Source of the DNA: Streptomyces sp. HD
GTDB taxonomy: Bacteria; Actinomycetota; Actinomycetes; Streptomycetales; Streptomycetaceae
Direction of reading: 5' to 3'
DNA length: 64,000 nt
Assembly (NCBI RefSeq): GCF_028369295.1
Contig: NZ_JAQMYP010000004.1
Coordinates: 124,001-188,000 of the forward strand
Positions 38,829 through 47,659 of this stretch are shown here, piece after piece. Every line of letters begins with the position of its first letter. Within the stretch, counting starts at the first letter, position 1. The translations under genes were made by a program, and so were the position numbers. Below the pieces are notes generated by a model. It did no database searches. It saw only the letters and a list, made by a program, of their open reading frames with translations, and was not told where the DNA came from.

Positions 38829-40125
38829 CGAGCAGGCACTGGAGGAGGTCGTCACGTTCACGTCCGACCTCATCCGCATCGACACGACCAACCGGGGCGG
38901 CGGCGACTGCCAGGAGCGCCCCGCCGCCGAGTACGCCGCCGCGCGGCTGGCCGAGGCGGGCCTGGAGCCCACCCTGTTGGAGCGCACCAAGGGCCGGACC
39001 AACGTGGTCGCCCGTATCGGGGGCACCGACCCGTCGGCGGACGCGCTGCTCGTGCACGGTCATCTGGACGTGGTGCCCGCGCAGGCCGACGAGTGGAGCG
39101 TGCACCCCTTCTCCGGGGAGATCCGCGACGGGGTCGTGTGGGGCCGGGGCGCGGTCGACATGAAGAACATGGACGCGATGATCCTGGCCGTCGTCCGGGC
39201 CTGGGCCCGCGAGGGCGTACGGCCCCGGCGTGACGTCGTGATCGCGTTCACCGCGGACGAGGAGGCCAGCGCCGAGGACGGCTCCGGATTCCTCGCCGAC
39301 CGGCACGCCGGGCTGTTCGAGGGCTGCACCGAGGGCATCAGTGAGTCCGGCGCGTTCACCGTCCACGACGGCGGCGGCCGGCAGATCTACCCGCTCGCGG
39401 CAGGGGAGCGCGGCACCGGCTGGCTCAAGCTCACCGCCCGCGGGCGCGCCGCGCACGGCTCCCGGCCCAACCGGGAGAACGCGGTGACCCGCCTCGCCGC
39501 CGCCGTCACCCGCATCGGCGCGCACGAGTGGCCGATCCGCCTGACCCCGACGGTCCGCGCCGCCCTCGTCGAACTCGCCGCGCTGTACGGCCTCGACGCC
39601 GACCTGGACGACGTGGACGGCCTGCTCCAGAAGCTCGGCCCGGCGGCCAGGCTCGTGGAGCCGACCATCCGCAACAGCGCCAACCCGACCATGCTGGAGG
39701 CCGGTTACAAGCTCAACGTGATCCCGGGAGAGGCCGTGGCCTACGTCGACGGCCGGTATCTGCCTGGCGTCGAGGACGAGTTCCGCGCAACCATCGATGA
39801 GCTCACCGGACCCGACGTGGAGTGGGAGTTCCACCATCGCGAGGTGGCCCTCCAGTCGCCGGTGGACTCGCCGACGTACGCCCGGATGCGAGCCGCCGTC
39901 GAGGAGTTCGCGCCCGAGGGCCACGTGGTGCCGTACTGCATGCCCGGCGGTACGGACGCCAAGCAGTTCTCACGGCTCGGCATCACCGGATACGGCTTCT
40001 CGCCGCTCAGGCTGCCGGAGGGCTACGACTACGGGGCCATGTTCCACGGCGTCGACGAGCGGGTGCCGGTCGAGGCACTGCACTTCGGCGTCCGGGTGCT
40101 CGACCGCTTTCTGCGCACGGCCTAG
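38821..40125 (+). CDS. M20/M25/M40 family metallopeptidase
   Basis: A 434-residue cytosolic dizinc peptidase/deacylase. Ligand motifs in order: VHGHLDVVP (His, Asp), WGRGAVDMKNMDAM (bridging Asp), FTADEEASAEDGS (Glu-Glu, base and ligand), and a late YGFSPL-GYDYGAMFHGVDE region with the last His. The intervening dimerisation domain is normal. Starts 8 bp inside the M55 gene, implying coupling. Probably cleaves dipeptides or N-acyl amino acids released by the neighbouring enzymes. Confidence 0.92.
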
Positions 40126-40142
40126 GCGAGTAGGGGGAGACA

Positions 40143-42134
40143 GTGCGGACGCTGGCGTACGGTTCCTGGCCCTCGCCCATCGACGCGGCCCTCGCCGCGG
40201 CGCACGAGGGGCACCCCGAGTACGTGGGCTTCGTCGGCGACGAGGCGTGGTGGACCGAGCCGCGGCCGGCCGAGGGCGGGCGGCGCACCCTGGTGCGGCG
40301 CCGCGCCGACGGCACGGAGGTCTCGGTGCTGCCCGCGCCGTGGAACGTGCGCAGCCGGGTCGTCGAGTACGGCGGACAGCCCTGGGCCGGAGCGATGGTC
40401 GACGGCCGGTGGCTCGTCGTCTTCGTAAACTTCGCCGACCAGCGGCTCTACCGGTACGAGGAGGGCGGCGAGCCGCGTCCGATCACGCCCGTGTCGGCGG
40501 TGGGCGGTGGACTGCGCTGGGTGGAGCCGCAGTTGCGACTGGACCTCGGTGAAGTGTGGTGCGTGCTTGAGGAGTTCACGGGGGAGGGGCCGACCGATGT
40601 GCGGCGCGCCCCGGCCGCCGTCCCGCTGGACGGCTCGGCGGCCGGGGACCGCGACGCCGTACGCGAACTCACCGACGCCCGGCACCGGTTCGTGACCGGC
40701 CCCCGCATCTCCCCCGACGGGCGGCGGGCGGCGTGGCTCGCCTGGGATCATCCGCGGATGCCGTGGGACGGGACGGAGCTGCTGGTCGCCGATGTCGGCG
40801 CCGACGGCACACTGGGCCGGCCGCACACCGTCGCCGGCGGACCGGAGGAGTCCGTCGCACAGGTCGACTGGTCGGCGGACAACCGTCTGCTGTACGCGAC
40901 CGACCGGACGGGGTGGTGGAACCTCTACCGCGACGGCGAACCGCTCTGCCCCCGCGAGGAGGAGTTCGGCGGCCCGCTGTGGAAGCTGGGGCTGCGCTGG
41001 TTCGCCCCGCTGGCCAGCGGGTTGATCGCGGTCGTGCACGGTCGCGGGTCGGCGGTCCTCGGGATCCTGGACCCCGAATCCGGCGAGATCGTCGACGCCG
41101 CCGGTCCCTGGACCGAGTTCGCGCCCACGCTCGCGGTGAGCGGCGAGCGGGTCGTGTCCGTCGGCGCCAGTCCGCGCAGCGCCTACGAGGTGGTCGAGCT
41201 GGACACGCGGACCGGCCGGTCCCGGGTGATCGGGGCCGCGCACGACGACGCCGTGGACCCGGCCTACTACCCCGAGCCGCAGATCCGCACCTTCACGGGC
41301 CCCGCCGGGGACGAGATCCACGCGCACCTCTACCCGCCCCACCACCCCAGCTGTGTGGCTCCCGGCGGCACACCGCCGCCGTATGTCGTCTGGGCGCACG
41401 GCGGCCCCACCGACCGGGCGCCGCTGGTGCTCGACCTGGCCATCGCCTACTTCACCTCGCGCGGCATCGGTGTCGCCGAGGTCAACTACGGCGGCTCCAG
41501 CGGGTACGGGAGGGAGTACCGCAACCGGCTGCGCGAGCAGTGGGGTGTCGTCGACGTCGAGGACTGCGCGGCCGTCGCGCTCGCCCTAGCCGGTGAGGGC
41601 ACCGCCGACCGCGACCGGCTCGCCGTCCGGGGCGGCAGTGCGGGCGGCTGGACCGCGGCCGCGTCGCTCACCGCGACCGACGTCTACGCCTGCGGCACGA
41701 TCCTCTACCCGATCCTCGACCTGGCCGGCTGGGGCACGGGCGAGACCCACGACTTCGAGTCCCAGTACCTGGAGTCGCTGGTCGGCCCTCCCTCACCCGC
41801 CGGGCGGGGGGACCCCCATCTCGCTTCGCTCGCCGAGGCACGCGCGCGCTACGAGGAGCGTTCACCCGTCGCGCACGCCGACCGCATCACGGCGCCCTTC
41901 CTGCTGTTCCAGGGATTGGACGACGTGATCTGCCCGCCCGCCCAGTGCGAGCGGTTCCTGGCCCGGATGGAGGGGCGCGGGGTGCCGTACGCCTACATCG
42001 CCTTCGAAGGGGAGGGCCACGGGTTCCGGCGGGCGGAGACGATGATCCGGGTCCTGGAGTCCGAACTGTCCCTGTACGCCCAGGTCTTCGGGCTCAACCC
42101 GCCCGGGATCCCGAAGCTGGAGCTCGCCAAGTGA
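40143..42134 (+). CDS. S9 family prolyl-oligopeptidase-type peptidase
   Basis: A 663-residue serine peptidase with an N-terminal beta-propeller (about 1-390) and a C-terminal alpha/beta-hydrolase domain. The nucleophile motif GGSAGGW has Ser499; the Asp (FQGLDDVICP) and His (EGEGHGFR) follow in order. Similar enzymes are dipeptidyl- or acylaminoacyl-peptidases. GTG at 40143 follows AGGGGGAGACA, 17 nt after the M20 stop. An in-frame palindromic repeat at 41787-41832 inserts about 15 foreign-looking residues (SPAGRGDPHLASLAE) near the lid, probably tolerated. Confidence 0.9.
   Translation: MRTLAYGSWPSPIDAALAAAHEGHPEYVGFVGDEAWWTEPRPAEGGRRTLVRRRADGTEVSVLPAPWNVRSRVVEYGGQPWAGAMVDGRWLVVFVNFADQRLYRYEEGGEPRPITPVSAVGGGLRWVEPQLRLDLGEVWCVLEEFTGEGPTDVRRAPAAVPLDGSAAGDRDAVRELTDARHRFVTGPRISPDGRRAAWLAWDHPRMPWDGTELLVADVGADGTLGRPHTVAGGPEESVAQVDWSADNRLLYATDRTGWWNLYRDGEPLCPREEEFGGPLWKLGLRWFAPLASGLIAVVHGRGSAVLGILDPESGEIVDAAGPWTEFAPTLAVSGERVVSVGASPRSAYEVVELDTRTGRSRVIGAAHDDAVDPAYYPEPQIRTFTGPAGDEIHAHLYPPHHPSCVAPGGTPPPYVVWAHGGPTDRAPLVLDLAIAYFTSRGIGVAEVNYGGSSGYGREYRNRLREQWGVVDVEDCAAVALALAGEGTADRDRLAVRGGSAGGWTAAASLTATDVYACGTILYPILDLAGWGTGETHDFESQYLESLVGPPSPAGRGDPHLASLAEARARYEERSPVAHADRITAPFLLFQGLDDVICPPAQCERFLARMEGRGVPYAYIAFEGEGHGFRRAETMIRVLESELSLYAQVFGLNPPGIPKLELAK
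41787..41832. repeat. dispersed palindromic repeat inserted in frame in the S9 peptidase gene
   Basis: CCCTCACCCGCCGGGCGGGG followed by GGACCCCCATCTCGCTTCGC and TCG. The segment CACCCCCATCTCGCTTCGCTCG-like is a repeat I recognise from many Streptomyces intergenic regions. Here it preserves the reading frame. Confidence 0.6.
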
Positions 42135-43066
42135 ACCATTCCGTACGGCCTCTCGTGCGGCCCGTCCGACTGGCCCCCGGCGCCCGCGTGGCCGTCGTCG
42201 CACCCAGCGGACCCGTGCCCGAGGAGCGGCTGCAGGCCGGGCTGGATGTGCTGCGCGGCTGGGACCTCGACCCGGTGGTGGCGCCCCATATGCTGGATAA
42301 GCACGGGGAGTTGGACTACCTCGCGGGCACGGACGCGGACCGCGCGGCCGATCTGCAGAATGCCTGGTGCGACCCTTCCGTGGACGCCGTGCTCTGTGCC
42401 CGGGGCGGCTACGGGACGCAGCGCATGGTCGACCTGCTCGACTGGGAGGCGATGCGGGCGGCCGGGCCCAGGGTATTCGTCGGCTACAGCGACATCACCG
42501 TGCTGCACGAGGCGTTCGCCACGCGGCTGGGGCTGGCCACGCTGCACGGGCCGATGGCGGCGGGCATCGACTTCGTCAAGAACGCGCGGGCACAGGAGCA
42601 TCTGAGGGCCACGCTGTTCGAACCGGAGGCGGTGCGCACCATCACCTCCACCGGCTCCGCCCTGGTCCCGGGCCGGGCGCGCGGTGTCACCCTCGGCGGC
42701 TGCCTCAGCATGCTCGCCGCCGAGAGCGGAGTCCCGCACGCCCGGACCTCCGCACAGGGCGGCCTGCTCTGCCTGGAGGACGTGGGCGAGGAGACCTACC
42801 GGCTCGACCGCTACCTCACCCAACTCCTGCGCGTCGGCTTCCTCGACGGGGTGCACGGCGTGCTGCTCGGGTCGTGGCACGACTGCGATCCGTACGACCG
42901 GGTGCGCGCCCTGCTGGCCGACCGGCTCGGCGCGCTCGGGGTGCCCGTCGTGGAGGAGTTCGGCTTCGGCCACTGCGAAGGGGCGCTGACTCTGCCCTTC
43001 GGGGTCATGGCCGAACTCGACGCCGAAGCGGGCACGTTGACGCTCGACGAGCCGGCGCTGCGCTGA
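42131..43066 (+). CDS. S66 family LD-carboxypeptidase (LdcA/YkfA-like)
   Basis: A 311-residue serine peptidase that removes the terminal D-Ala from muropeptide tetrapeptides or related L,D bonds. The nucleophile is Ser120 in FVGYSDITVLHEA. The Glu (GLLCLEDVGEE) and His (FGFGHCEGALTLPFG) of the Ser-Glu-His triad follow. ARGGYGTQRM upstream is a family motif. GTG at 42131 overlaps the S9 stop (GTGA). It closes the operon started by the M55 D-aminopeptidase, which supports use of peptides containing D-residues, such as wall turnover products. Confidence 0.92.
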   Translation: MNHSVRPLVRPVRLAPGARVAVVAPSGPVPEERLQAGLDVLRGWDLDPVVAPHMLDKHGELDYLAGTDADRAADLQNAWCDPSVDAVLCARGGYGTQRMVDLLDWEAMRAAGPRVFVGYSDITVLHEAFATRLGLATLHGPMAAGIDFVKNARAQEHLRATLFEPEAVRTITSTGSALVPGRARGVTLGGCLSMLAAESGVPHARTSAQGGLLCLEDVGEETYRLDRYLTQLLRVGFLDGVHGVLLGSWHDCDPYDRVRALLADRLGALGVPVVEEFGFGHCEGALTLPFGVMAELDAEAGTLTLDEPALR

Positions 43067-43131
43067 ACGCGAGTCGGCAGACCTTCACTGAATATCCGTC
43101 AAGGAACTCGGTCACGCCGATTGACCTGGTC

Positions 43132-43173
43132 TGACACGTGTCACACCATGGCAACCGGCCAGTTCTTACTGGC
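43132..43173. promoter_or_regulatory. two palindromes upstream of the secreted hydrolase gene
   Basis: TGACACGTGTCA (43132-43143) is a perfect 12-bp palindrome and GCCAGT-TCTT-ACTGGC (43158-43173) a perfect 6-bp inverted repeat with a 4-bp centre. Both lie 46-87 bp before the start codon, in promoter range. Regulators unknown. Confidence 0.4.
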
Positions 43174-43218
43174 TGGTAAGCAGGGCTGTCCTCAGCGTGC
43201 CTCAGTGTGGAGGTCTTC

Positions 43219-44997
43219 GTGTCCCGTCGTGTGCCCAGATCCCGAACCCCACTCGCTCTCGTCCTCGGCGCCACGCTCACCGCCCCCCTCGCCCTCACCG
43301 CACCGGCCGTCGCCGCGACCGGCCAGTACACCGTCACCGCCCTGAAGTTCACCGTCCAGGCGGGCGGCCGGACCTGCGCCGTCGACGCCGATCTGTACCG
43401 GCCCGCCGGTGTGGACCGGGCCCGGCCCGCACCCGCCGTACTCGCCACCAACGGCTTCGGCGGCAGCAAGTCCGACGGCTCGACCGACGCCGTCGGCAAG
43501 GCCTTCGCCCAGCGCGGCTACGTCGCCCTCGTCTACTCCGGGCTCGGCTTCGGCCGGTCCGGCTGTCTGATCTCGCTCGACGACCCCACCATCGACGGCG
43601 TCGCCGCCGCGCGCCTGGTCGACTTCCTGGGCGGCACCCGCGCCGCCGACGACGGCACCCGGGCCGACTTCGTCACCCTCGACGCCCCCGGCGACCCGCG
43701 CGTCGGCATGCTGGGCGGCTCCTACGGCGGGGCCGTCCAGCTGGCCACGGCCGCCGTCGACCGGCGCCTCGACGCCCTGGTGCCGATGATCACCTGGAAC
43801 GACCTCGCCTACGCCCTCGACCCGAACAACGCCGCCGGCAGCGGCAGCGTGCCCGGAGCCTTCAAATGGCAGTGGGCCAACGCTTTTTACCTCATCGGCG
43901 AGGGTCAGCCCCTGACGGAACCGAACCTCGACCCGTCCCGCATCAACTCCCTGGCCTGTCTGCACTTCGTCACCAAGGCCTGCGACACCATCCGCACCCT
44001 CAACTCCGGCCGCTATCCGGCGAAACAGACGGCCGAACTGCTCGCCTACGCCCGCAGCGTCTCCCCGGTGTCGTACCTGAACCGCGTCAAGGCACCCACC
44101 CTCCTCGTCCAGGGCCAGGCCGACAGCCTCTTCAACCTCAACGAGGCGACGGCGACGTACAAGACCCTCAAGGCCCAGGGCACCCCGACCAAGATGATCT
44201 GGCAGTCCTGGGGGCACAGCGGCGGCCTCACCGACCCGGCCTCCGGGGAACTCGACATCGCCCGGGGCAACCTGGAGACCAGCTACGTCGGCCGCCGCAT
44301 CCTCGCCTGGTTCGACCGCTACCTGGGGAAGAAGAACGTCGACACCGGACCGGCCTTCGCCTACTACCGCGACTGGATCACCGACCCCAACGGCACCTAC
44401 GCCACCGCCGACCGCGTCCCCGCGCCCGGCCGGACGCTGTACCTCTCCGGCGACGGCAAACTCGTCGACAACCGCCGGAAGGTGGCGCGCGGCAGCCGTA
44501 CGTACACCAACTGGCTCGTCCCCACGAGTCATTCGGAGAGCTCGCTGGCCGGGGCCCTCGGGATGCCCGACCCGGCGCCCTACGACACCAAGGGCACCCA
44601 CCTCGGCTGGACCAGTGAGCCCCTCGCCCGCACCACCGACGTGGTGGGAGCGCCCCGGGCCACGCTGAGGGTCGTCTCCCCGAAGGCCGAGCGGACCCAG
44701 CACTCCGGGGACGCCGCCGACAAGCTCGTCCTGTTCGCCAAGCTGTACGACGTCGCGCCCGACGGCACCCAGACCCTGGTGCACCGACTGGTCGCGCCGG
44801 TGCGCGTGCCCGACGTCACGCAGCGTTTCACCGTGACCCTGCCGGGGATCGTGCACCGGTACGAGAAGGGGCACAGGCTGCGGTTCGTGATCGCGGCGAG
44901 TGACGACGCCTACTTCGGGAACCGGGGGATCAAGCCGGTGACCGTGGTCAGCGCGCCGAAGGACACCGGGGTGCTCCAGCTGCCGGTGATCGACTGA
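43219..44997 (+). CDS. secreted CocE/NonD hydrolase, X-prolyl dipeptidyl-peptidase type
   Basis: A 592-residue exported alpha/beta hydrolase. Signal peptide: basic start, hydrophobic LALVLGATLTAPLALTA, cleavage after AVAA near residue 33. The nucleophile motif GMLGGSYGGA has Ser168; an Asp (QGQADSLF) and His (WGHSGGL) follow, and the C-terminal jelly-roll domain of the CocE/PepX class (RFTVTLPGIVHRYEKGHRLR region) ends the chain. GTG at 43219 is preferred to the GTG at 43207, which itself forms part of the GTGGAGG ribosome-binding site. It may supply peptides to the preceding peptidase operon. Confidence 0.9.
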   Translation: MSRRVPRSRTPLALVLGATLTAPLALTAPAVAATGQYTVTALKFTVQAGGRTCAVDADLYRPAGVDRARPAPAVLATNGFGGSKSDGSTDAVGKAFAQRGYVALVYSGLGFGRSGCLISLDDPTIDGVAAARLVDFLGGTRAADDGTRADFVTLDAPGDPRVGMLGGSYGGAVQLATAAVDRRLDALVPMITWNDLAYALDPNNAAGSGSVPGAFKWQWANAFYLIGEGQPLTEPNLDPSRINSLACLHFVTKACDTIRTLNSGRYPAKQTAELLAYARSVSPVSYLNRVKAPTLLVQGQADSLFNLNEATATYKTLKAQGTPTKMIWQSWGHSGGLTDPASGELDIARGNLETSYVGRRILAWFDRYLGKKNVDTGPAFAYYRDWITDPNGTYATADRVPAPGRTLYLSGDGKLVDNRRKVARGSRTYTNWLVPTSHSESSLAGALGMPDPAPYDTKGTHLGWTSEPLARTTDVVGAPRATLRVVSPKAERTQHSGDAADKLVLFAKLYDVAPDGTQTLVHRLVAPVRVPDVTQRFTVTLPGIVHRYEKGHRLRFVIAASDDAYFGNRGIKPVTVVSAPKDTGVLQLPVID

Positions 44998-45055
44998 GGG
45001 ACCCGGCCGGGCACTCACCGTGCGTGATCGCGTCCGAGGGAGCATCCTTGTTGGT

Positions 45056-45310
45056 ATGACCGCGAAGACGTCGGGGAGCGGCACGAAGGCCGGCGGGAAG
45101 CGGGGTGGCCTGGCCGGGGCGATGACCCCTGCCAGGATCACCGTGCTGGTGCTCGTCGCCCTCGCGCTGATCTTCATCTTCGAGAACACCCGCGAGACCG
45201 AGATCCGGCTGCTGATCCCCCTGGTGACGATGCCGCTGTGGCTGGCGCTGCTGGCCATGGGCATCATCGGCGCCCTGTTCGGCGGGTACTTCATGAGCCG
45301 ACGCCGCTAA
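45056..45310 (+). CDS. LapA-like small membrane protein (DUF1049)
   Basis: An 84-residue protein with two membrane helices: ITVLVLVALALIFIFENT (about 28-45), then a short polar ETEIRLLIPLVTMPLW link and LALLAMGIIGALFGGYF, ending SRRR. The FENTRETEIRLL segment is typical of LapA-domain proteins. ATG at 45056 is chosen; the N-terminal 24 residues are Gly/Lys/Ser-rich. Function in actinobacteria is unknown. Confidence 0.85.
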   Translation: MTAKTSGSGTKAGGKRGGLAGAMTPARITVLVLVALALIFIFENTRETEIRLLIPLVTMPLWLALLAMGIIGALFGGYFMSRRR

Positions 45311-45329
45311 CGGGCCGTACGCTGGCGGG

Positions 45330-45884
45330 ATGCCGCACGATGCGTCCCGCTATCTCGCCGAAGGCCCCCGGGTGGGTATCCGGCACTTCACCTACGAGGA
45401 CGCCGGTGAGTTCACCGCGCGTGTCCGGGAGAGCAAGGAACTGCATCATCCGTGGCTCTTCCCGCCGGACAGCGCCGCGGCCTACACCGCCTACGCCGGG
45501 CGGCTGATCGAGGATCCGAGCAAGGCGGGGTTCCTGGTCTGCGCGAAGGACGACGGCGGGGACATCGCCGGGTTCATCAACATCAACAACATCGTCGAGG
45601 GCGCATTCCAGTGCGGGGCACTGGGGTACGGCGCCTTCGCCCACGCGGCCGGGCGCGGCCTGATGCGGGAGGGCCTCGACCTGGTCGTCGGCCACGCCTT
45701 CGGCCCGATGCGCCTGCACCGCCTGGAGATCAACGTCCAGCCCGCCAACACCGCCTCGATCACCCTGGCCCGCGCCTGCGGCTTCCGGCTGGAGGGCCTC
45801 TCGCCGGGCATGCTCTTCATCGACGGGGCCTGGCGAGATCACGAGCGGTGGGCGCTCACCGCCGAGATGCGGACCTCCGGTTGA
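45330..45884 (+). CDS. GNAT N-acetyltransferase (RimJ/RimL type)
   Basis: A 184-residue acetyltransferase. The acetyl-CoA segment appears as GYGAFAHAAGRGLMREGL (about 99-116), followed by HRLEINVQPANTASITLARACGF, the classical RimJ/RimL signature around motif B. It probably acetylates a protein N-terminus or a small amine. Its 3' end overlaps the convergent DUF6204 gene by 29 bp. Confidence 0.88.
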   Translation: MPHDASRYLAEGPRVGIRHFTYEDAGEFTARVRESKELHHPWLFPPDSAAAYTAYAGRLIEDPSKAGFLVCAKDDGGDIAGFININNIVEGAFQCGALGYGAFAHAAGRGLMREGLDLVVGHAFGPMRLHRLEINVQPANTASITLARACGFRLEGLSPGMLFIDGAWRDHERWALTAEMRTSG

Positions 45885-46203
45885 TCTTCATCGTGTCCAG
45901 GTCGGTGACCGTCGACCTCAGATCGCGGAAGCCGTAGCCCAGCTCCCGCAGCGTGCCCTCGGCCCGGTCCTCGGCGAGCGCGCCGGCCATCTCCTCACCG
46001 TCCGCCGCGTCCGAGACGACCACGTATCGCATCGAGAAGTGCTTGAGCGGGGACGGCTCGTAGGACAGCGACCCCTCCTCGGTGAACCGCATGCTGGTCA
46101 GACCGTGCTCGGCGGCCTCGGCGAGCAGCCGCGCCCGGGCCTCGTCGGTGAGCCCCTCCCAGGTGCCCCGGACGATCACCCGATAGGTGTGCCGCTCGCC
46201 CAT
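45856..46203 (-). CDS. DUF6204 family protein
   Basis: A 115-residue cytosolic protein starting MGERHTYRVIVRGTWEGL, with RARLLAEAAEHGLTSMRFTE and a C-terminal LGYGFRDLRSTVTDLDTMK. The pattern fits a small actinobacterial family annotated DUF6204. No catalytic motif is visible. Convergent and overlapping with the GNAT gene by 29 bp; divergent from the arginase-fold gene. Confidence 0.75.
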   Translation of the reverse strand: MGERHTYRVIVRGTWEGLTDEARARLLAEAAEHGLTSMRFTEEGSLSYEPSPLKHFSMRYVVVSDAADGEEMAGALAEDRAEGTLRELGYGFRDLRSTVTDLDTMKINRRSASRR

Positions 46204-46262
46204 GCTCCCGCTCCCTCGAATTGACGTTGAGGGCCGACTCTACGTCGGCGAGGATGAGCCGC

Positions 46263-47198
46263 ATGCGGAATTTGGTCGTGCTCGACGCCCCCTCCAATCT
46301 GGGCCTGCGCCCACCCGCCCCCGGCACCGTGCCCGGCTGCCACAAGCTCGCCGGCGCGCTGCGTGAGCAGCGGATCGTGCAGCGGCTGCGCGCCCTGGAG
46401 GGCGGGGTGGTGGTGCCGCCGCGCTACGACCGGGGGGACTGGCAGGAGGGCGACGGCGTGTTCAACGCGGCCGCCCTCGCCTCCTATACCCTCAGGCTCG
46501 CCGACCGCATCGAACGCCATGTGCGCGCCGGGGACTTCCCGGTCGTGCTCGGCGGCGACTGCTCCATCAACCTCGGCGCCGCCCTCGCCCTGCGCCGCAT
46601 CGGCCGGTTCGGCCTGGTCGTGCTGGACGCCTCGCCCGACTTCCGGCACCCGGGCAACTCCGACCGGGTCGGCGCGGCGGGCGGCGAGGAGGTCGCCCTG
46701 GCCACCGGACGCGGGCAGGAGGACCTGACCGACCTGGAAGGGCTCCGGCCCTATCTGCGGGACGAGGACGTGCGGTACTTCGGCATCCGTGACTACTTCG
46801 AGGAGGACCGGGCCGAGCTCGCCGACCTGAAGATTCCCGTGGTGACCGTCGGCGACGTACGGGAATGGGGTGCGCAGGCGCTGGCGTCGGTCACCCGGCA
46901 CGCCTTCGAGATCCCGCAGCTGGGCGGCTTCTGGGTGCACCTGGACGCCGACGTCCTGGACCCGTCGGTCATGCCCGCCGTCGACAGCCCCGACCCGGAG
47001 GGCCTGACCCCCGACGAACTCGTCGCCCTGCTGCGGCCGTTGCTCGGATCGGGCCACTGCGTCGGGCTCAACATCACGATCTACGACCCCGATCTGGACC
47101 CGGAGGGCACGGCGGGGGCGCTGCTCACGGACATCGTGGTGACCGCCATGGACCAGGCCGGCGACCAGGACGGCGATCAGACCAACGATCAGACCTGA
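46263..47198 (+). CDS. arginase/agmatinase-fold protein with altered metal motifs
   Basis: A 311-residue ureohydrolase-fold protein. Expected manganese motifs are changed: GGDH reads GGDC (Cys100), DAHxD reads DASPD (Asp122, Ser124, Asp126), while the last motif HLDADVLDP is intact. The two lost His ligands make ordinary arginase or agmatinase activity doubtful; GGDC occurs in a Streptomyces subgroup I remember. ATG at 46263 is preferred because GAGG lies 9 nt upstream. The C-terminus ends in a repeated DQxGDQ-type tail. It overlaps the convergent VOC gene by 10 bp. Confidence 0.82.
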   Translation: MRNLVVLDAPSNLGLRPPAPGTVPGCHKLAGALREQRIVQRLRALEGGVVVPPRYDRGDWQEGDGVFNAAALASYTLRLADRIERHVRAGDFPVVLGGDCSINLGAALALRRIGRFGLVVLDASPDFRHPGNSDRVGAAGGEEVALATGRGQEDLTDLEGLRPYLRDEDVRYFGIRDYFEEDRAELADLKIPVVTVGDVREWGAQALASVTRHAFEIPQLGGFWVHLDADVLDPSVMPAVDSPDPEGLTPDELVALLRPLLGSGHCVGLNITIYDPDLDPEGTAGALLTDIVVTAMDQAGDQDGDQTNDQT

Positions 47199-47548
47199 CC
47201 TTCGGCCTGCCGGTCCGCGTACTCGTAGATCGCACCGTCCGGATGCATCGCGATCAGATTGCGGCCCACCGGCGTCGGCAGCGGGCCCGCGATGATCCGC
47301 GCGCCCAGCTCGCTCAGCACCTGGCGGGTCTCCTCGACGTCCTTGACGGCGATCGTCGCCGCGACCTTGCGCAGCACCTCCAGCTCGGCCTCCGGGCCGC
47401 TCATGAGCAGGAAGCAGCCGATCGCCGCCACCTGGACACCGCCGCGTTCGAAGCGGAGGGCTCTGCCGCCCGAGAGGCGTTCGTAGAAGGGGACCGCGGT
47501 GTCCAGGTCGTCGACGCATACGCGCAGCGTGGCTCCCAGAATGTCCAT
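47189..47548 (-). CDS. VOC (glyoxalase/bleomycin-resistance fold) family protein
   Basis: A 119-residue vicinal-oxygen-chelate protein: MDILGATLRVCVDDLDTAVP then FYERLSGG form the first beta-alpha-beta-beta-beta unit, and KDVEETRQVLSELGARIIAG with NLIAMHPDGAIYEYADR the second. Metal ligands are only partly recognisable, so whether it is an enzyme or a binding protein is open. The start lies upstream of and divergent from the holin-like gene. Confidence 0.85.
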   Translation of the reverse strand: MDILGATLRVCVDDLDTAVPFYERLSGGRALRFERGGVQVAAIGCFLLMSGPEAELEVLRKVAATIAVKDVEETRQVLSELGARIIAGPLPTPVGRNLIAMHPDGAIYEYADRQAEGQV

Positions 47549-47659
47549 GCGGAGAGCCTAGTTGGGACGGCGCCGGGACGGGAGATCGTTTCACGCGATC
47601 CCCGCACGCGATCCCCTCACTCCCCGTTATGCGTACGCGCCCGCGGGTACCCGGCGGCC

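Noticed and set aside
43115..43140. DasR-type dre site (CTGGTCTGACAC)
   Set aside because: Only one half matches the ACTGGTCTAGACCACT consensus and the second half lacks bases; better explained by the TGACACGTGTCA palindrome.
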